64,000 bases of DNA from an uncultured Collinsella sp. (lineage in GTDB: Bacteria; Actinomycetota; Coriobacteriia; Coriobacteriales; Coriobacteriaceae), in the NCBI GenBank assembly GCA_934667065.1, contig CAKULD010000004.1:1-64000 (forward strand), given 5' to 3'. Below are positions 15,242 to 23,515 of the stretch, one piece after another. Both the position numbers and the translations under genes were made by a program. Within the stretch, counting starts at the first letter, position 1. The number at the start of each line of letters is the position of its first letter. The notes beneath the pieces were generated by a model. The model worked only from the letters and a program-made list of their open reading frames with translations. It had not been told where the DNA came from and ran no database searches.

Positions 15242-16102
15242 TTAGTTCTCCCCCTTATCCTGCTTGCCCAGATACGCCTCGATAACGGCGTCGTTGTTCT
15301 GGATCTCCTCGGCCGTGCCCTTGGCGATGACCTTGCCAAAGTTAAGCACGCAGATGCCCTCGCAAATGTTCATGACGAGCGACATGTCGTGCTCGATGAG
15401 CATAATGGCGATGCCGAAGGTGTCGCGGATCTTGACGATGTTCGCCATGAGCTCCGCGGTCTCGGACGGGTTCATGCCGGCAGCAGGCTCGTCGAGCAGC
15501 AGCAGCTTGGGGTTGGTGGCAAGCGCGCGGACGATCTCCAGACGACGCTGAGCGCCGTAGGGCAGCGAGCCGGCCTGCTCGTTTGCCAGGTGCTCCATGT
15601 CAAAGATAGACAGCAGCTCCATGGCGCGCTCGTGGGCGGCCTTCTCGTGCTTCCAGTACGTCGGCAGGCGCAGCACGCCCTCAAAACCGGAGTAGCGCTC
15701 CTGGTTATGCAGGCCCACCTTAACGTTATCCTCCACCGTCATGGTGTTGAACAAGCGGATGTTTTGGAAGGTACGGGCGATGCCCATGCGGTTGACCTGG
15801 TAGACCGACTTGCCCGAGGTGTCTTCGCCGTCGAGCAGGATGGTGCCGTGCGTGGGCTGATACACCTTGGTGAGGAGGTTGAAGACCGTGGTCTTGCCGG
15901 CTCCGTTAGGGCCGATGAGACCTGCGATCTCGGTCTTGCCGATGGTCAGGCTAAAGTCGTCGACTGCCTTAAGGCCGCCGAACTCAATGCCCAGGTGAAT
16001 GCACTCGAGCGCCGGGCGCTCGCCCAGGTCGCGGTCGGGAACGATGGCGCCAGAAGGATACGGGACCATCTTGCCCTTGTTGAACTCAAACTTACTGGGC
16101 AT
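15242..16102 (-). CDS. livG: Branched-chain amino acid ABC transporter ATPase LivG
   Basis: From the ATG at 16102 (AAGGAGG nine bases upstream) the protein has about 286 residues. It has Walker A GPNGAGKT (64-71), RTFQNIRLF, the signature PYGAQRRLEI in place of LSGGQ, Walker B LLLLDEPAAGMNP and IEHDMSLVM. The PYGxQR signature and AAGMN after Walker B are typical of LivG. The first codons overlap the livM stop by 11 nt, indicating translational coupling. An N-terminal extension of about 30 residues precedes the ABC core. Confidence 0.94.
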   Translation of the reverse strand: MPSKFEFNKGKMVPYPSGAIVPDRDLGERPALECIHLGIEFGGLKAVDDFSLTIGKTEIAGLIGPNGAGKTTVFNLLTKVYQPTHGTILLDGEDTSGKSVYQVNRMGIARTFQNIRLFNTMTVEDNVKVGLHNQERYSGFEGVLRLPTYWKHEKAAHERAMELLSIFDMEHLANEQAGSLPYGAQRRLEIVRALATNPKLLLLDEPAAGMNPSETAELMANIVKIRDTFGIAIMLIEHDMSLVMNICEGICVLNFGKVIAKGTAEEIQNNDAVIEAYLGKQDKGEN

Positions 16103-17180
16103 CGGCTGCCACCTCCTTCTTGGGAACAAAGCGATCCTTAACGCGACCGAAGAACGCCTTGAGCTGCGGGTTGTTGGTAAAGATCATGACCATGATCAGC
16201 ACGATGGCGTAGATGAGCATGCGGTAGTCCGAGAACTGACGGAGCAGCTCGGGAAGCACCGTGAGCAGCGCCGCCGCGATGACGGAGCCACGCATGTTGC
16301 CCAGACCGCCCAGAACCACGAACACCAGGATGAGAATCGACGTGTTGAAGTCGAACTTGGTGGCGGAGAGCTGCGAGAAGTTACCGCCAAAGAGGGCTCC
16401 GGCGGCACCGGCGAGGGCAGCGGAAACCACGAAGGCGATCATACGGTACTGGGTGACGGAGATGCCCACGGACTCGGCAGCGATCTTGTTATCGCGCACG
16501 GCCATGATGGCACGACCGGTACGGCTGCGGACCAGGTTGAGCACGATCACGAGCGCGACCATGACCAAGATGGCGCCGGCAAGGAAGGTCGAATAGGTCG
16601 ACACGCCCGAAGCACCCTGGGCACCCTTGATGATGGCGGTGCCGTCCTCGAGCAGGTGCAGGTCGTCGATCGTGGAGTTGCCCGTGATATTGAAGATCAC
16701 GTGCAGGCCACGCGAGTCGACGCCCACGATAAGGCAGGTGACGATCTCTTTGATGATTTCGCCAAAGGCCAGCGTCACGATGGCCAGGTAGTCGCCGCTC
16801 AGGCGAAGGACCGGAATGCCGATCAAGAAGCCCAGGATGGCGGCAGCGATGGCGCCGACCACGATGCTGATGATAAGGCGCATCGGATCGGAGGGAACGG
16901 CGCTCTCGAGGGCGACCGCGGTGACGATGCCCGTATAGGCACCGACGCTCATAAAGCCCGCGTGGCCCAGCGACAGGTCGCCCGCGATACCGACAACGAG
17001 ATTTAGCGAGAGGGCCATGACGATGTAGGCCGTGATGGGAACCAGCTGACCGGCGATCATGCGCGGGATCATGTGGTTGGACTGCATAAAGAACACGATG
17101 GCGAAGGCCACGATGCACATGGCATACGTGACAAAGTCGTGACGCGTCTGCTTGTCTTTAAGGAACTTCATAACGCTCAC
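16092..17180 (-). CDS. livM: Branched-chain amino acid ABC permease LivM
   Basis: This 362-residue integral membrane protein has about ten hydrophobic segments. It has the LivM hallmarks SLNLVVGIAGDLSLGHAGFMSVGAYT near residue 60, SGDYLAIVTLAFGEI and GLGNMRGSVIAAA near the C-terminus. It forms the permease heterodimer with LivH. It begins one base after the livH stop, consistent with a single transcript. Solute range (branched-chain or other hydrophobic amino acids) cannot be read from the sequence. Confidence 0.94.
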   Translation of the reverse strand: MSVMKFLKDKQTRHDFVTYAMCIVAFAIVFFMQSNHMIPRMIAGQLVPITAYIVMALSLNLVVGIAGDLSLGHAGFMSVGAYTGIVTAVALESAVPSDPMRLIISIVVGAIAAAILGFLIGIPVLRLSGDYLAIVTLAFGEIIKEIVTCLIVGVDSRGLHVIFNITGNSTIDDLHLLEDGTAIIKGAQGASGVSTYSTFLAGAILVMVALVIVLNLVRSRTGRAIMAVRDNKIAAESVGISVTQYRMIAFVVSAALAGAAGALFGGNFSQLSATKFDFNTSILILVFVVLGGLGNMRGSVIAAALLTVLPELLRQFSDYRMLIYAIVLIMVMIFTNNPQLKAFFGRVKDRFVPKKEVAADAQ

Positions 17181-18062
17181 CTACACCTTCTCGGGGACGT
17201 ACTTGCCCAAGAGGCCGGCAGGCTTGACGAGCAGGACGATGATCAGAACACCAAAGACGATGGAGTTGGCAAGGCTCGTGGAAATGTAGGCCTGTGCCAT
17301 TGCCTCGATGATGCCGATGAGAATACCGCCGACAAAGGCGCCGGGGATTGAGCCGATGCCACCGAAGACGGCGGCGTCGAAGGCCTTGATGCCAGGCATG
17401 GCACCCGTCGTGGGCTGCAGGACCGGCGAGTAGGAGCACAGCAGCACGCCGGCGATGGCGGCAAGGGCAGAGCCGATGGCAAACGTCATCGAAATGGTGC
17501 GGTTGACGTTGATGCCCATGAGCTGAGCGGCGGCCTTGTCCTCGGACACGGCGCGCATGGCCTTACCCATCTTGGTCTTACCCGTAAAGAACACCAGGCC
17601 GGCCATGATAACCAGGCAGGCGACGATGGTGACGAGCGAGACGGCGCTCACGTTGTACTTGGCCAAGAACTCCGGCACCGGGAAGGTGACGAGCGAAGTA
17701 AAGTTCTTGGGCGTAGCGCCCCACAAAAGCTGCGCGGCATTCTGCAAAAAGTAGGACACGCCAATGGCCGTGATCAGAACGGCCAGCGGGCCCGCCTGAC
17801 GCAGCGGCTTATAGGCCAGACCCTCGATGAGAACACCGAGAACCGTGCAGACCGCGCAAGAGAGAATTACAGATGCCCAGCCGGGAAGGCCGAGATACGA
17901 CGTGGCGCAGAACGAGACATAGGCACCGACCATGATGACATCGCCGTGAGCGAAGTTCAGCATCTTGGCGATACCGTAGACCATGGTGTAGCCCAACGCG
18001 ATGATGGCGTAGACGCTGCCCATGGACAGGCCGTTGGCCAGGTATTGGATAAAGACCGTCAT
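17181..18062 (-). CDS. livH: Branched-chain amino acid ABC permease LivH
   Basis: About 293 residues from the ATG at 18062; AAAGGGGG lies nine bases upstream, which rules out the ATG at 18071 touching it. LivH features are LANGLSMGSVYAIIALGYTMVYGI, MLNFAHGDVIMVGAY and AFDAAVFGGIGSIPGAFVGG. It pairs with LivM. Two hairpins in the 139-bp space between livJ1 and livH probably reduce permease expression relative to the binding protein. Confidence 0.94.
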   Translation of the reverse strand: MTVFIQYLANGLSMGSVYAIIALGYTMVYGIAKMLNFAHGDVIMVGAYVSFCATSYLGLPGWASVILSCAVCTVLGVLIEGLAYKPLRQAGPLAVLITAIGVSYFLQNAAQLLWGATPKNFTSLVTFPVPEFLAKYNVSAVSLVTIVACLVIMAGLVFFTGKTKMGKAMRAVSEDKAAAQLMGINVNRTISMTFAIGSALAAIAGVLLCSYSPVLQPTTGAMPGIKAFDAAVFGGIGSIPGAFVGGILIGIIEAMAQAYISTSLANSIVFGVLIIVLLVKPAGLLGKYVPEKV

Positions 18063-18109
18063 GTTCCACATCCCCCTTTCGAATAGGTTTCCAGTTGATG
18101 TACGAAACA

Positions 18110-18170
18110 GGGACGTTACATCGTCCCTAGATACCAAGCAAGCAGGGAAGGCCAAAACCTCCCCTGCTTG
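18110..18170 (-). terminator. Two hairpins between livJ1 and livH
   Basis: GGGACG/CGTCCC (18110-18115, 18122-18127) and CAAGCAGGG/CCCTGCTTG (18139-18147, 18162-18170) lie in the intercistronic space. Neither is followed by a strong U-tract on the minus strand, so partial attenuation or mRNA stabilisation of the binding-protein message is more likely than full termination. Confidence 0.5.
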
Positions 18171-18201
18171 GGATCAAAACCGCTCTATGTAAGGCGGTCT
18201 A

Positions 18202-19389
18202 TTAGGCCTGTACGTACTTGCCGTCGGTGATGACGTACGCAGTCGGGTCCTTCTGGACCTGGCCCTTGTCGTTCCAGGAAAGCTTGCCGGTCAGACCGTC
18301 AACGGTGATCTTGAGCATGGCCTCGGGCAGCTTCTCGGCGACCTCGGTGGGGTCGGCGTCGACGCCCAGGCCGGCCTCCTTGAGAGCCTCGACCACTGCG
18401 TGCACGCCATCGTAGGCGTCAGCGGCAAACTGGTCGGGGGTATCGCCGTACTTATCCTTGTAAGCGTTGACGAAGTCGGCGTTCTTCTCGTCGTCGGCGG
18501 AGAACGGGGTCATGAGCAGCAGACCCTCGGCAAGGGAGGTGTCGAAGCCCTCCACGCCCAGGATGCCGTCCATGCCGTCGCAGCCCATCATCTTGACGTC
18601 ATAGCCCATGTCCTTGGCGTTCTTGAGCAGGACGGACGCCGGCGTGTAGTAGATCGGCGCGAAGATCATGGTGGCGCCGGCCTGCTTGGCCTTGGTCAGC
18701 TGGTTGGTAAAGCTCGTGGCGGAGTCGTCCTTAAAGGTCTCCTCGTCGACGATCTCGAGCTTGGACTCAGCGGCCTGGGCCTTAAAGGAATCCGCGATGC
18801 CCGAAGAATAAGCGTCGCCGGAGTTATAGAACAGCACGAACTTCTCATCCGCGTACTTCTCTGCCAGGAACTTGGCAGCGTTGACGCCCTGGTTGGGGTC
18901 AGTGAAGCAAACCTGGAAGACGCAATCCTTGCCGTCGGTGACGTCCTCGGAGGACGCGGACGGGGTGATCATGAACGTCTTGGGGTCGTTACCGCACTCG
19001 GCGGCAACGGCAACCGACGCACCCGTGGTGGTCGGGCCGACGAGGGCCTGCATGCCCCAGTCGAGCAGGGTATTAAAGGCGTTGACGGCCTTCTCGCCGT
19101 CGGCCTGGTCGTCCTCGGCCTTGCTGACAAGCGGCAGCTCCTTAGTCGAGAAATCCTTGCAACCAAGCTCGACGCCCTGTGTAACGGACTTGCCGTAGGA
19201 CGCGGCGGCACCGGTCAGCGGGCCGATGGTGCCGATCTTAAACGAAGCGTCGCTCGAAGCGGAACCGCTATCGCCGCCGTTGGAGGAGCAGCCAGCTAGA
19301 ATGGACATCGCCCCCAGACCTGCTGCGCTCGCGATAACGCTCCTGCGATTCATAACAGGGTTCAATGACTTACCGGTGAGGCTCGACAT
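18202..19389 (-). CDS. livJ: Liv-type substrate-binding lipoprotein 1
   Basis: The 395-residue periplasmic-binding-fold protein (Peripla_BP_6 / LivJ type) has a lipoprotein signal: NRRSVIASAAG, hydrophobic segment and lipobox LAGC (Cys34), then a Ser/Gly linker. The mature part begins FKIGTIGPLTGAAASYG, the classic LivJ opening. It captures amino acids outside the membrane and delivers them to LivHM. It is closely similar along its length to the next gene upstream (19661-20827), so the two are recent paralogues. It sits 139 bp before livH. Confidence 0.93.
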   Translation of the reverse strand: MSSLTGKSLNPVMNRRSVIASAAGLGAMSILAGCSSNGGDSGSASSDASFKIGTIGPLTGAAASYGKSVTQGVELGCKDFSTKELPLVSKAEDDQADGEKAVNAFNTLLDWGMQALVGPTTTGASVAVAAECGNDPKTFMITPSASSEDVTDGKDCVFQVCFTDPNQGVNAAKFLAEKYADEKFVLFYNSGDAYSSGIADSFKAQAAESKLEIVDEETFKDDSATSFTNQLTKAKQAGATMIFAPIYYTPASVLLKNAKDMGYDVKMMGCDGMDGILGVEGFDTSLAEGLLLMTPFSADDEKNADFVNAYKDKYGDTPDQFAADAYDGVHAVVEALKEAGLGVDADPTEVAEKLPEAMLKITVDGLTGKLSWNDKGQVQKDPTAYVITDGKYVQA

Positions 19390-19477
19390 GCGGCTCTCCT
19401 CTCAAATCTCGTCGGGTTTCGATTACCCGACAGGCCATCCTTCGCCGTGTTCGGCGTTCGCAAAATAGTAGACGCTT

Positions 19478-19505
19478 TAGTTAAGAAAAGTGGCGATTAT
19501 TTCAA
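19478..19505 (-). promoter_or_regulatory. Possible promoter of livJ1 in an AT-rich spacer
   Basis: On the minus strand TTGAAA (19505-19500), 16 bp and TAACTA lie about 90 bp upstream of livJ1. The surrounding 19450-19620 is the most AT-rich stretch of the region, a good setting for regulation, but the -10 is poor. Confidence 0.3.
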
Positions 19506-19660
19506 CTTTTCTTCGGCCTCATATTTTTATCCATATTTCTGCGTATTTTTACCGCTTTATGCAGGTCTGCCACTTTATTGTGTAAAAGTAATGTTTCCAT
19601 TCTGTTACAAGCGCTCTCGCCCTGAATAAAAGAGCCTCACCGGTTGCGTTTTATACGCTC

Positions 19661-20827
19661 TTAGGCGGCGATATACTTGCCGTCCTGAATCACATAGGCC
19701 GTAGCGGGCTTCTCGACCTGGCCCTCGTCGTTCCACGTGAGCTCGCCGGTCAGGCCATCGATCTTAATCTTGCGCATGGCCTTGGCAAGGTCGGCGGCAA
19801 TATCGGCACCGTCGGCCGTCGTGTCGATGCCGGCCTTGTCGATAGCCTCGGCGATCGCGTGGACGCAGTCGTAGGCGTCGGCGGCAAACTGGTTAGGGGT
19901 CTCGTCGTACTCCTCCTTGTATGCCTTGACGAAGTCGGCGTTCTTCTCGTCGTCGGCGGAGAACGGGGTCATGAGCAGCACGCCCTCGGCAAGCGAGGTG
20001 TCGAAGCCCTCCACAGAGAGCAGGCCGTCCATGCCGTCGGTGCCCATGAGCGTCATGTCATAGCCCATGTCGCTCGCATTCTTGAGCAGAACGGACGCCG
20101 GCGTGTAATAAATCGGCGCAAAGATGAGCGTGGCGCCGGCCTCTTTGGACTTAGTCAGCTGGTTGGTAAAGCTCGTGGAAGAGTCGTCCTTAAAGGTCTC
20201 GGTGTCGACGATATCGAGCTTGGACTCCTTGGCCTGCTCGGCAAAGGCATCGGCAACGCCCGAGCTGTACGTATCGCCGGAGTTGTAGAACAGGGCGATC
20301 TTGGCGTCTGCGTACTTCTGAGCCAGGAACTTCGCGGCGCTCGTGCCCATGGTGGGATCGGTGAAGCAGACCTGGAAGACCGTGGTCTTGTCCTTGGTGA
20401 CGTCGAGCGACGAGGCAGAAGGCGTGACCATGAGCATGTCGTCGGCAATCTCGCCCGAGACGGCGACGGCGGCACCGGTGGTGACGGGGCCGACGAGCGC
20501 CTGCATGCCCCAGTCGCACAGGGTATTGAAGGCGTTGATGGCCTTCTCGCCGTCGGCGACGTCGTCCTCGGACTTAAGCGAGAGCTTGAGGTCCTTGGTC
20601 GAGAAATCCTTGACGGCGAGCTTGGCGCCCTTCTCGACCGAGACGCCATAGGTTGCCGCGGCACCGGTCAGAGGGCCGATGACACCGATCTTGAATGCGC
20701 CGTCTTCATCGGCGGAGCCGCCATCCGAGCCACCCGACGAACAACCGGCAAGCGCGACGGTGCTACCGAGCGCGGCGGCGCCGGCGAGAAAGTTCCTACG
20801 GCTGAGCGTGCTGTTGATGTTGAACAT
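19661..20827 (-). CDS. livJ: Liv-type substrate-binding lipoprotein 2
   Basis: The protein has 388 residues from the ATG at 20827 (GGGGG five bases upstream); a longer frame to 20893 lacks a site. The N-terminus LSRRNFLAGAAALG matches the Tat pattern S-R-R-x-F-L and runs into the lipobox LAGC (Cys29), so it may be a Tat-exported lipoprotein. The mature region FKIGVIGPLTGAAATYG and the rest are near-parallel to livJ1, with differences scattered along the length. It is the first gene of the liv cluster, divergent from hom. The two receptors may broaden or tune the substrate range. Confidence 0.93.
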   Translation of the reverse strand: MFNINSTLSRRNFLAGAAALGSTVALAGCSSGGSDGGSADEDGAFKIGVIGPLTGAAATYGVSVEKGAKLAVKDFSTKDLKLSLKSEDDVADGEKAINAFNTLCDWGMQALVGPVTTGAAVAVSGEIADDMLMVTPSASSLDVTKDKTTVFQVCFTDPTMGTSAAKFLAQKYADAKIALFYNSGDTYSSGVADAFAEQAKESKLDIVDTETFKDDSSTSFTNQLTKSKEAGATLIFAPIYYTPASVLLKNASDMGYDMTLMGTDGMDGLLSVEGFDTSLAEGVLLMTPFSADDEKNADFVKAYKEEYDETPNQFAADAYDCVHAIAEAIDKAGIDTTADGADIAADLAKAMRKIKIDGLTGELTWNDEGQVEKPATAYVIQDGKYIAA

Positions 20828-21076
20828 GGTGTCCCCCTTTTCGCTGGCCGCGGTGCGGCCGTCTTGCGGTACAGGGCAAACCTTATGGTTCAAACGTTGA
20901 CAGTTTGTTACGGGAGTTCGTTTATAGCGAGCGTGTTTCCAATGTTTCCGCAGCGTTTCGGGGGTAGCGTTTTGTGCGGCTCCTGTTGCCTGGCAAGCAC
21001 GCGCTCTCGGTTCACGCTAGAATGCATTCAACCTTAACTGGTCAATCATCCATACAGATGCACGAAGGAGCTATCT

Positions 21077-22420
21077 ATGAGCGAACCCCTGCGCACCGTG
21101 AACGTCGGCCTGATCGGCCTGGGAACCGTCGGTGGCGGCGTTGCCCGCTTGATCAAGAGCCACCACGATGAGTACCTGGCCGCCTACGGCATCGACCTTA
21201 AGCTGACCCGCGCCTGCGCGCTTGCCTGGGAGCAGGCCGAAGCCGCCGGTATTGAGCGCGAGGCCTTTACGAGCGACTGGCACGATGTCGTCACCGACCC
21301 CGCCGTCGACATCGTCGTCGAGCTGATCGGCGGCGAGCACCCCGCGACCGAGATCTTCACCACGGCCTTTGAGAACGGCAAGCACGTCGTCTCCGCCAAC
21401 AAGGCCCTGCTCGGCCGCCATGTCGAGACGCTTGCCGAGAAGGCGCGTGAGTGCGGCGTGCAGATCAAATGCGAGGCCAGCTGCGGCGGCGGTATCCCCA
21501 TCGTCAGCACGCTCGAGCACGACCTGGTGGGCAACAAGATCCTGACCATCGCCGGCATCCTCAACGGCACCACCAACTACATCCTGTCGCGCATGGACGC
21601 CGAGGGCGCCGATTACGCTGACGTGCTGGCCGACGCCCAGGCCAAGGGCTACGCCGAGGCCGATCCGTCCGCCGACGTCGACGGCTTCGATGCCGCCAGC
21701 AAGACGGCCATCCTCGCCTCCATCGGCTTTGGCACCCGCGTGACCACCGACGACGTCTACCAGCAGGGTATCCGTACCATCGGCGCCGAGGACATCGCCC
21801 AAGCCCGCGAGCTCGGCTACACCATTAAGCTGCTGGGCATCGCCCGCAACACCGATGCCGGCGTCGACGTCCGCGTGCACCCCACGCTGATCCCCGCCGA
21901 CCACATGCTCGCCAAGGTCAACGGCGCCATGAACGCCGTCTACGTGGTAGGCGACGCCGTGGGCGAGACCATGTTCTACGGTGCCGGCGCAGGCTCCTTC
22001 CCCACCGCGAGCGCCGTCGTGGGCGATATCCTGTCGCTGTCCGAGCAGATCAGCCGCGGCGTGGCTCCGCTGCCCGAGATTGAGCCCTACGGTCACAACC
22101 TCGCCTTTAAGCCCATGGACGAGCTCCAGACCAAGTACTATGTGCGCCTGAAGGTTGCCGACCGCGTGGGCGCCCTGTCCGAGACGGTCGACATCTTCGC
22201 CAAGCACAACATCTCGATCTCGCTCATCAATCAGGTCGAGGATGGCAAGTCGGGCGTCACCGACACCTGCTCGGTCATCTTCCTGACGCACCGCGCGCTC
22301 GAGAAGGACGTCCAGGCTGCCGCCGCCGAGCTTGCAGGCGTCGACTGCGTGGCCGAGGTCGCCAACGTCCTGCGCATCGAGGACGTCGAGGCCTGGACCG
22401 AAGGCGTTATGGCTAACTAG
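21077..22420 (+). CDS. hom: Homoserine dehydrogenase
   Basis: The 447-residue enzyme reduces aspartate semialdehyde to homoserine with NAD(P)H, on the way to threonine and methionine. Visible features are the Rossmann motif GLIGLGTVGGG (11-21), VSANKALLG, NGTTNYIL, ADPSADVDGFDAASK and GAGSFPTASAVVGD, and a C-terminal ACT domain (about 355-430), which normally senses threonine. GAAGGAG precedes the ATG, and a TAGAAT -10-like hexamer lies at 21018. It is divergent from the liv operon and followed by a strong terminator. Confidence 0.95.
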   Translation: MSEPLRTVNVGLIGLGTVGGGVARLIKSHHDEYLAAYGIDLKLTRACALAWEQAEAAGIEREAFTSDWHDVVTDPAVDIVVELIGGEHPATEIFTTAFENGKHVVSANKALLGRHVETLAEKARECGVQIKCEASCGGGIPIVSTLEHDLVGNKILTIAGILNGTTNYILSRMDAEGADYADVLADAQAKGYAEADPSADVDGFDAASKTAILASIGFGTRVTTDDVYQQGIRTIGAEDIAQARELGYTIKLLGIARNTDAGVDVRVHPTLIPADHMLAKVNGAMNAVYVVGDAVGETMFYGAGAGSFPTASAVVGDILSLSEQISRGVAPLPEIEPYGHNLAFKPMDELQTKYYVRLKVADRVGALSETVDIFAKHNISISLINQVEDGKSGVTDTCSVIFLTHRALEKDVQAAAAELAGVDCVAEVANVLRIEDVEAWTEGVMAN

Positions 22421-22454
22421 TTCGGTCTTCGCTATACGACATATATGTTGATGG

Positions 22455-22488
22455 GCTCCCGTCCGGTCTTGGACGGGAGCTTTTTGTT
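22455..22488 (+). terminator. hom terminator
   Basis: GCTCCCGTCC/GGACGGGAGC with a 6-nt loop followed by TTTTTG, 34 nt past the hom stop. Confidence 0.9.
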
Positions 22489-22643
22489 TGCGCACTCGGG
22501 GCACATTGGCGCAGCCTGCGTTTGAACAACTTGACCGCTCATTGACAACCGGGGGTACCGTTCACCGATAAGCGGACGTGCTCGTTTTGGGCCGCCACTA
22601 TGCTGTGCTGCGTATGTCCACACCCCCGAAGAATGGAGGCACC

Positions 22644-23393
22644 ATGTTGCTCGAGGGTAAGAAAGCAATCATCACTGGAGGCACGCGCGGTATCGGCTAT
22701 GCCATCGCCTGCCGTTTTATTGAGGAAGGCGCTGCCGTCACCGTCTTTGGCTCTCGCCAGGAGACCGCCGACGCCGCTGTTGAGAAGCTGGCCGCAGCCT
22801 ATCCCGAGGCCAAGATCTGGGGCCGCTCCTGCGACCTCACCTCGCTCGAGGCCGTGACCGAGGCCTTTACCCAGGCAGCCGCCGACATGGGCGGCCTGGA
22901 CACGGTCGTCAATAACGCCGGCATCTCCCAGAGCACCCCGCTGCTCAACTACACCGCTGAGGAGTTCGCCAAGGTTATGAACCTCAACGTGACCGCCGTC
23001 TTTAACGGCCACCACGCCGCTGCCAAGATCATGACCGAGGCCGGTCACGGCGGTACCATCACCACTACGACCTCGATGGTCGCCAAGTATGGTCAGCCCT
23101 CCGGCGTCGGCTACCCCACGTCCAAGTTTGCCGTCAACGGCATGGTCCAGTCGCTCTCGCGCGAGCTCGCCCCCAAGGGCATTCGCGTCAACGCCGTCGC
23201 GCCCGGCGTGACCAGGACCGACATGGTTGCCGCCCTGCCCGACGAGGTCATCAAGCCGCTCGTCGCCACCATTCCGCTCGGCCGCATGGGCGAGCCCGAG
23301 GACGTCGCCAACGCCTTCGTCTACCTGGCGAGCGACATGTCCTCCTATGTCACGGGCGCCGTACTCCCCGTCGACGGAGCCGCCCGCTCCTAA
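22644..23393 (+). CDS. Short-chain dehydrogenase/reductase, FabG-like
   Basis: From the ATG at 22644 (GGAGG five bases upstream) this is a 249-residue classical SDR. It has cofactor motif TGGTRGIG (11-18), NNAG (90-93) and catalytic Ser144, Tyr157 and Lys161 (YPTSK). AVFGSRQ after beta-2 with an arginine suggests NADP preference. The C-terminus SYVTGAVLPVDG is typical of FabG-like reductases. The gene stands alone between terminators, away from fatty-acid genes, so a role on a hydroxysteroid or other small ketone is as plausible as 3-oxoacyl-ACP reduction; the sequence does not decide. Confidence 0.88.
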   Translation: MLLEGKKAIITGGTRGIGYAIACRFIEEGAAVTVFGSRQETADAAVEKLAAAYPEAKIWGRSCDLTSLEAVTEAFTQAAADMGGLDTVVNNAGISQSTPLLNYTAEEFAKVMNLNVTAVFNGHHAAAKIMTEAGHGGTITTTTSMVAKYGQPSGVGYPTSKFAVNGMVQSLSRELAPKGIRVNAVAPGVTRTDMVAALPDEVIKPLVATIPLGRMGEPEDVANAFVYLASDMSSYVTGAVLPVDGAARS

Positions 23394-23436
23394 GGAGCAG
23401 TGGGCTTTTGCCTCGTCCTTCAACAGAGCTCGACGC

Positions 23437-23480
23437 AAAAGGCGCGCTGCCTGCATCAACCGCAGGCAGCGCGCCTTCCT
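23437..23480. terminator. Bidirectional terminator between SDR and antiporter genes
   Basis: A perfect 14-bp stem (23441-23454 with 23462-23475, GGCGCGCTGCCTGC) and 7-nt loop. Minus-strand reading is followed by TTTTGC; plus-strand reading by TTCCTTAATTT. Confidence 0.8.
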
Positions 23481-23515
23481 TAATTTGGACGGAAACCGTA
23501 TCCCGGTATTCCTTG

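Noticed and set aside
14516..16141. 541-codon ORF antisense to livF and livG
   Set aside because: Antisense shadow of two ABC ATPase genes with intact Walker motifs.
22644..23393. Assignment of the SDR as a bile-acid hydroxysteroid dehydrogenase
   Set aside because: It does not match the 7-beta enzyme sequence I know from Collinsella, and generic SDR motifs do not define the substrate.
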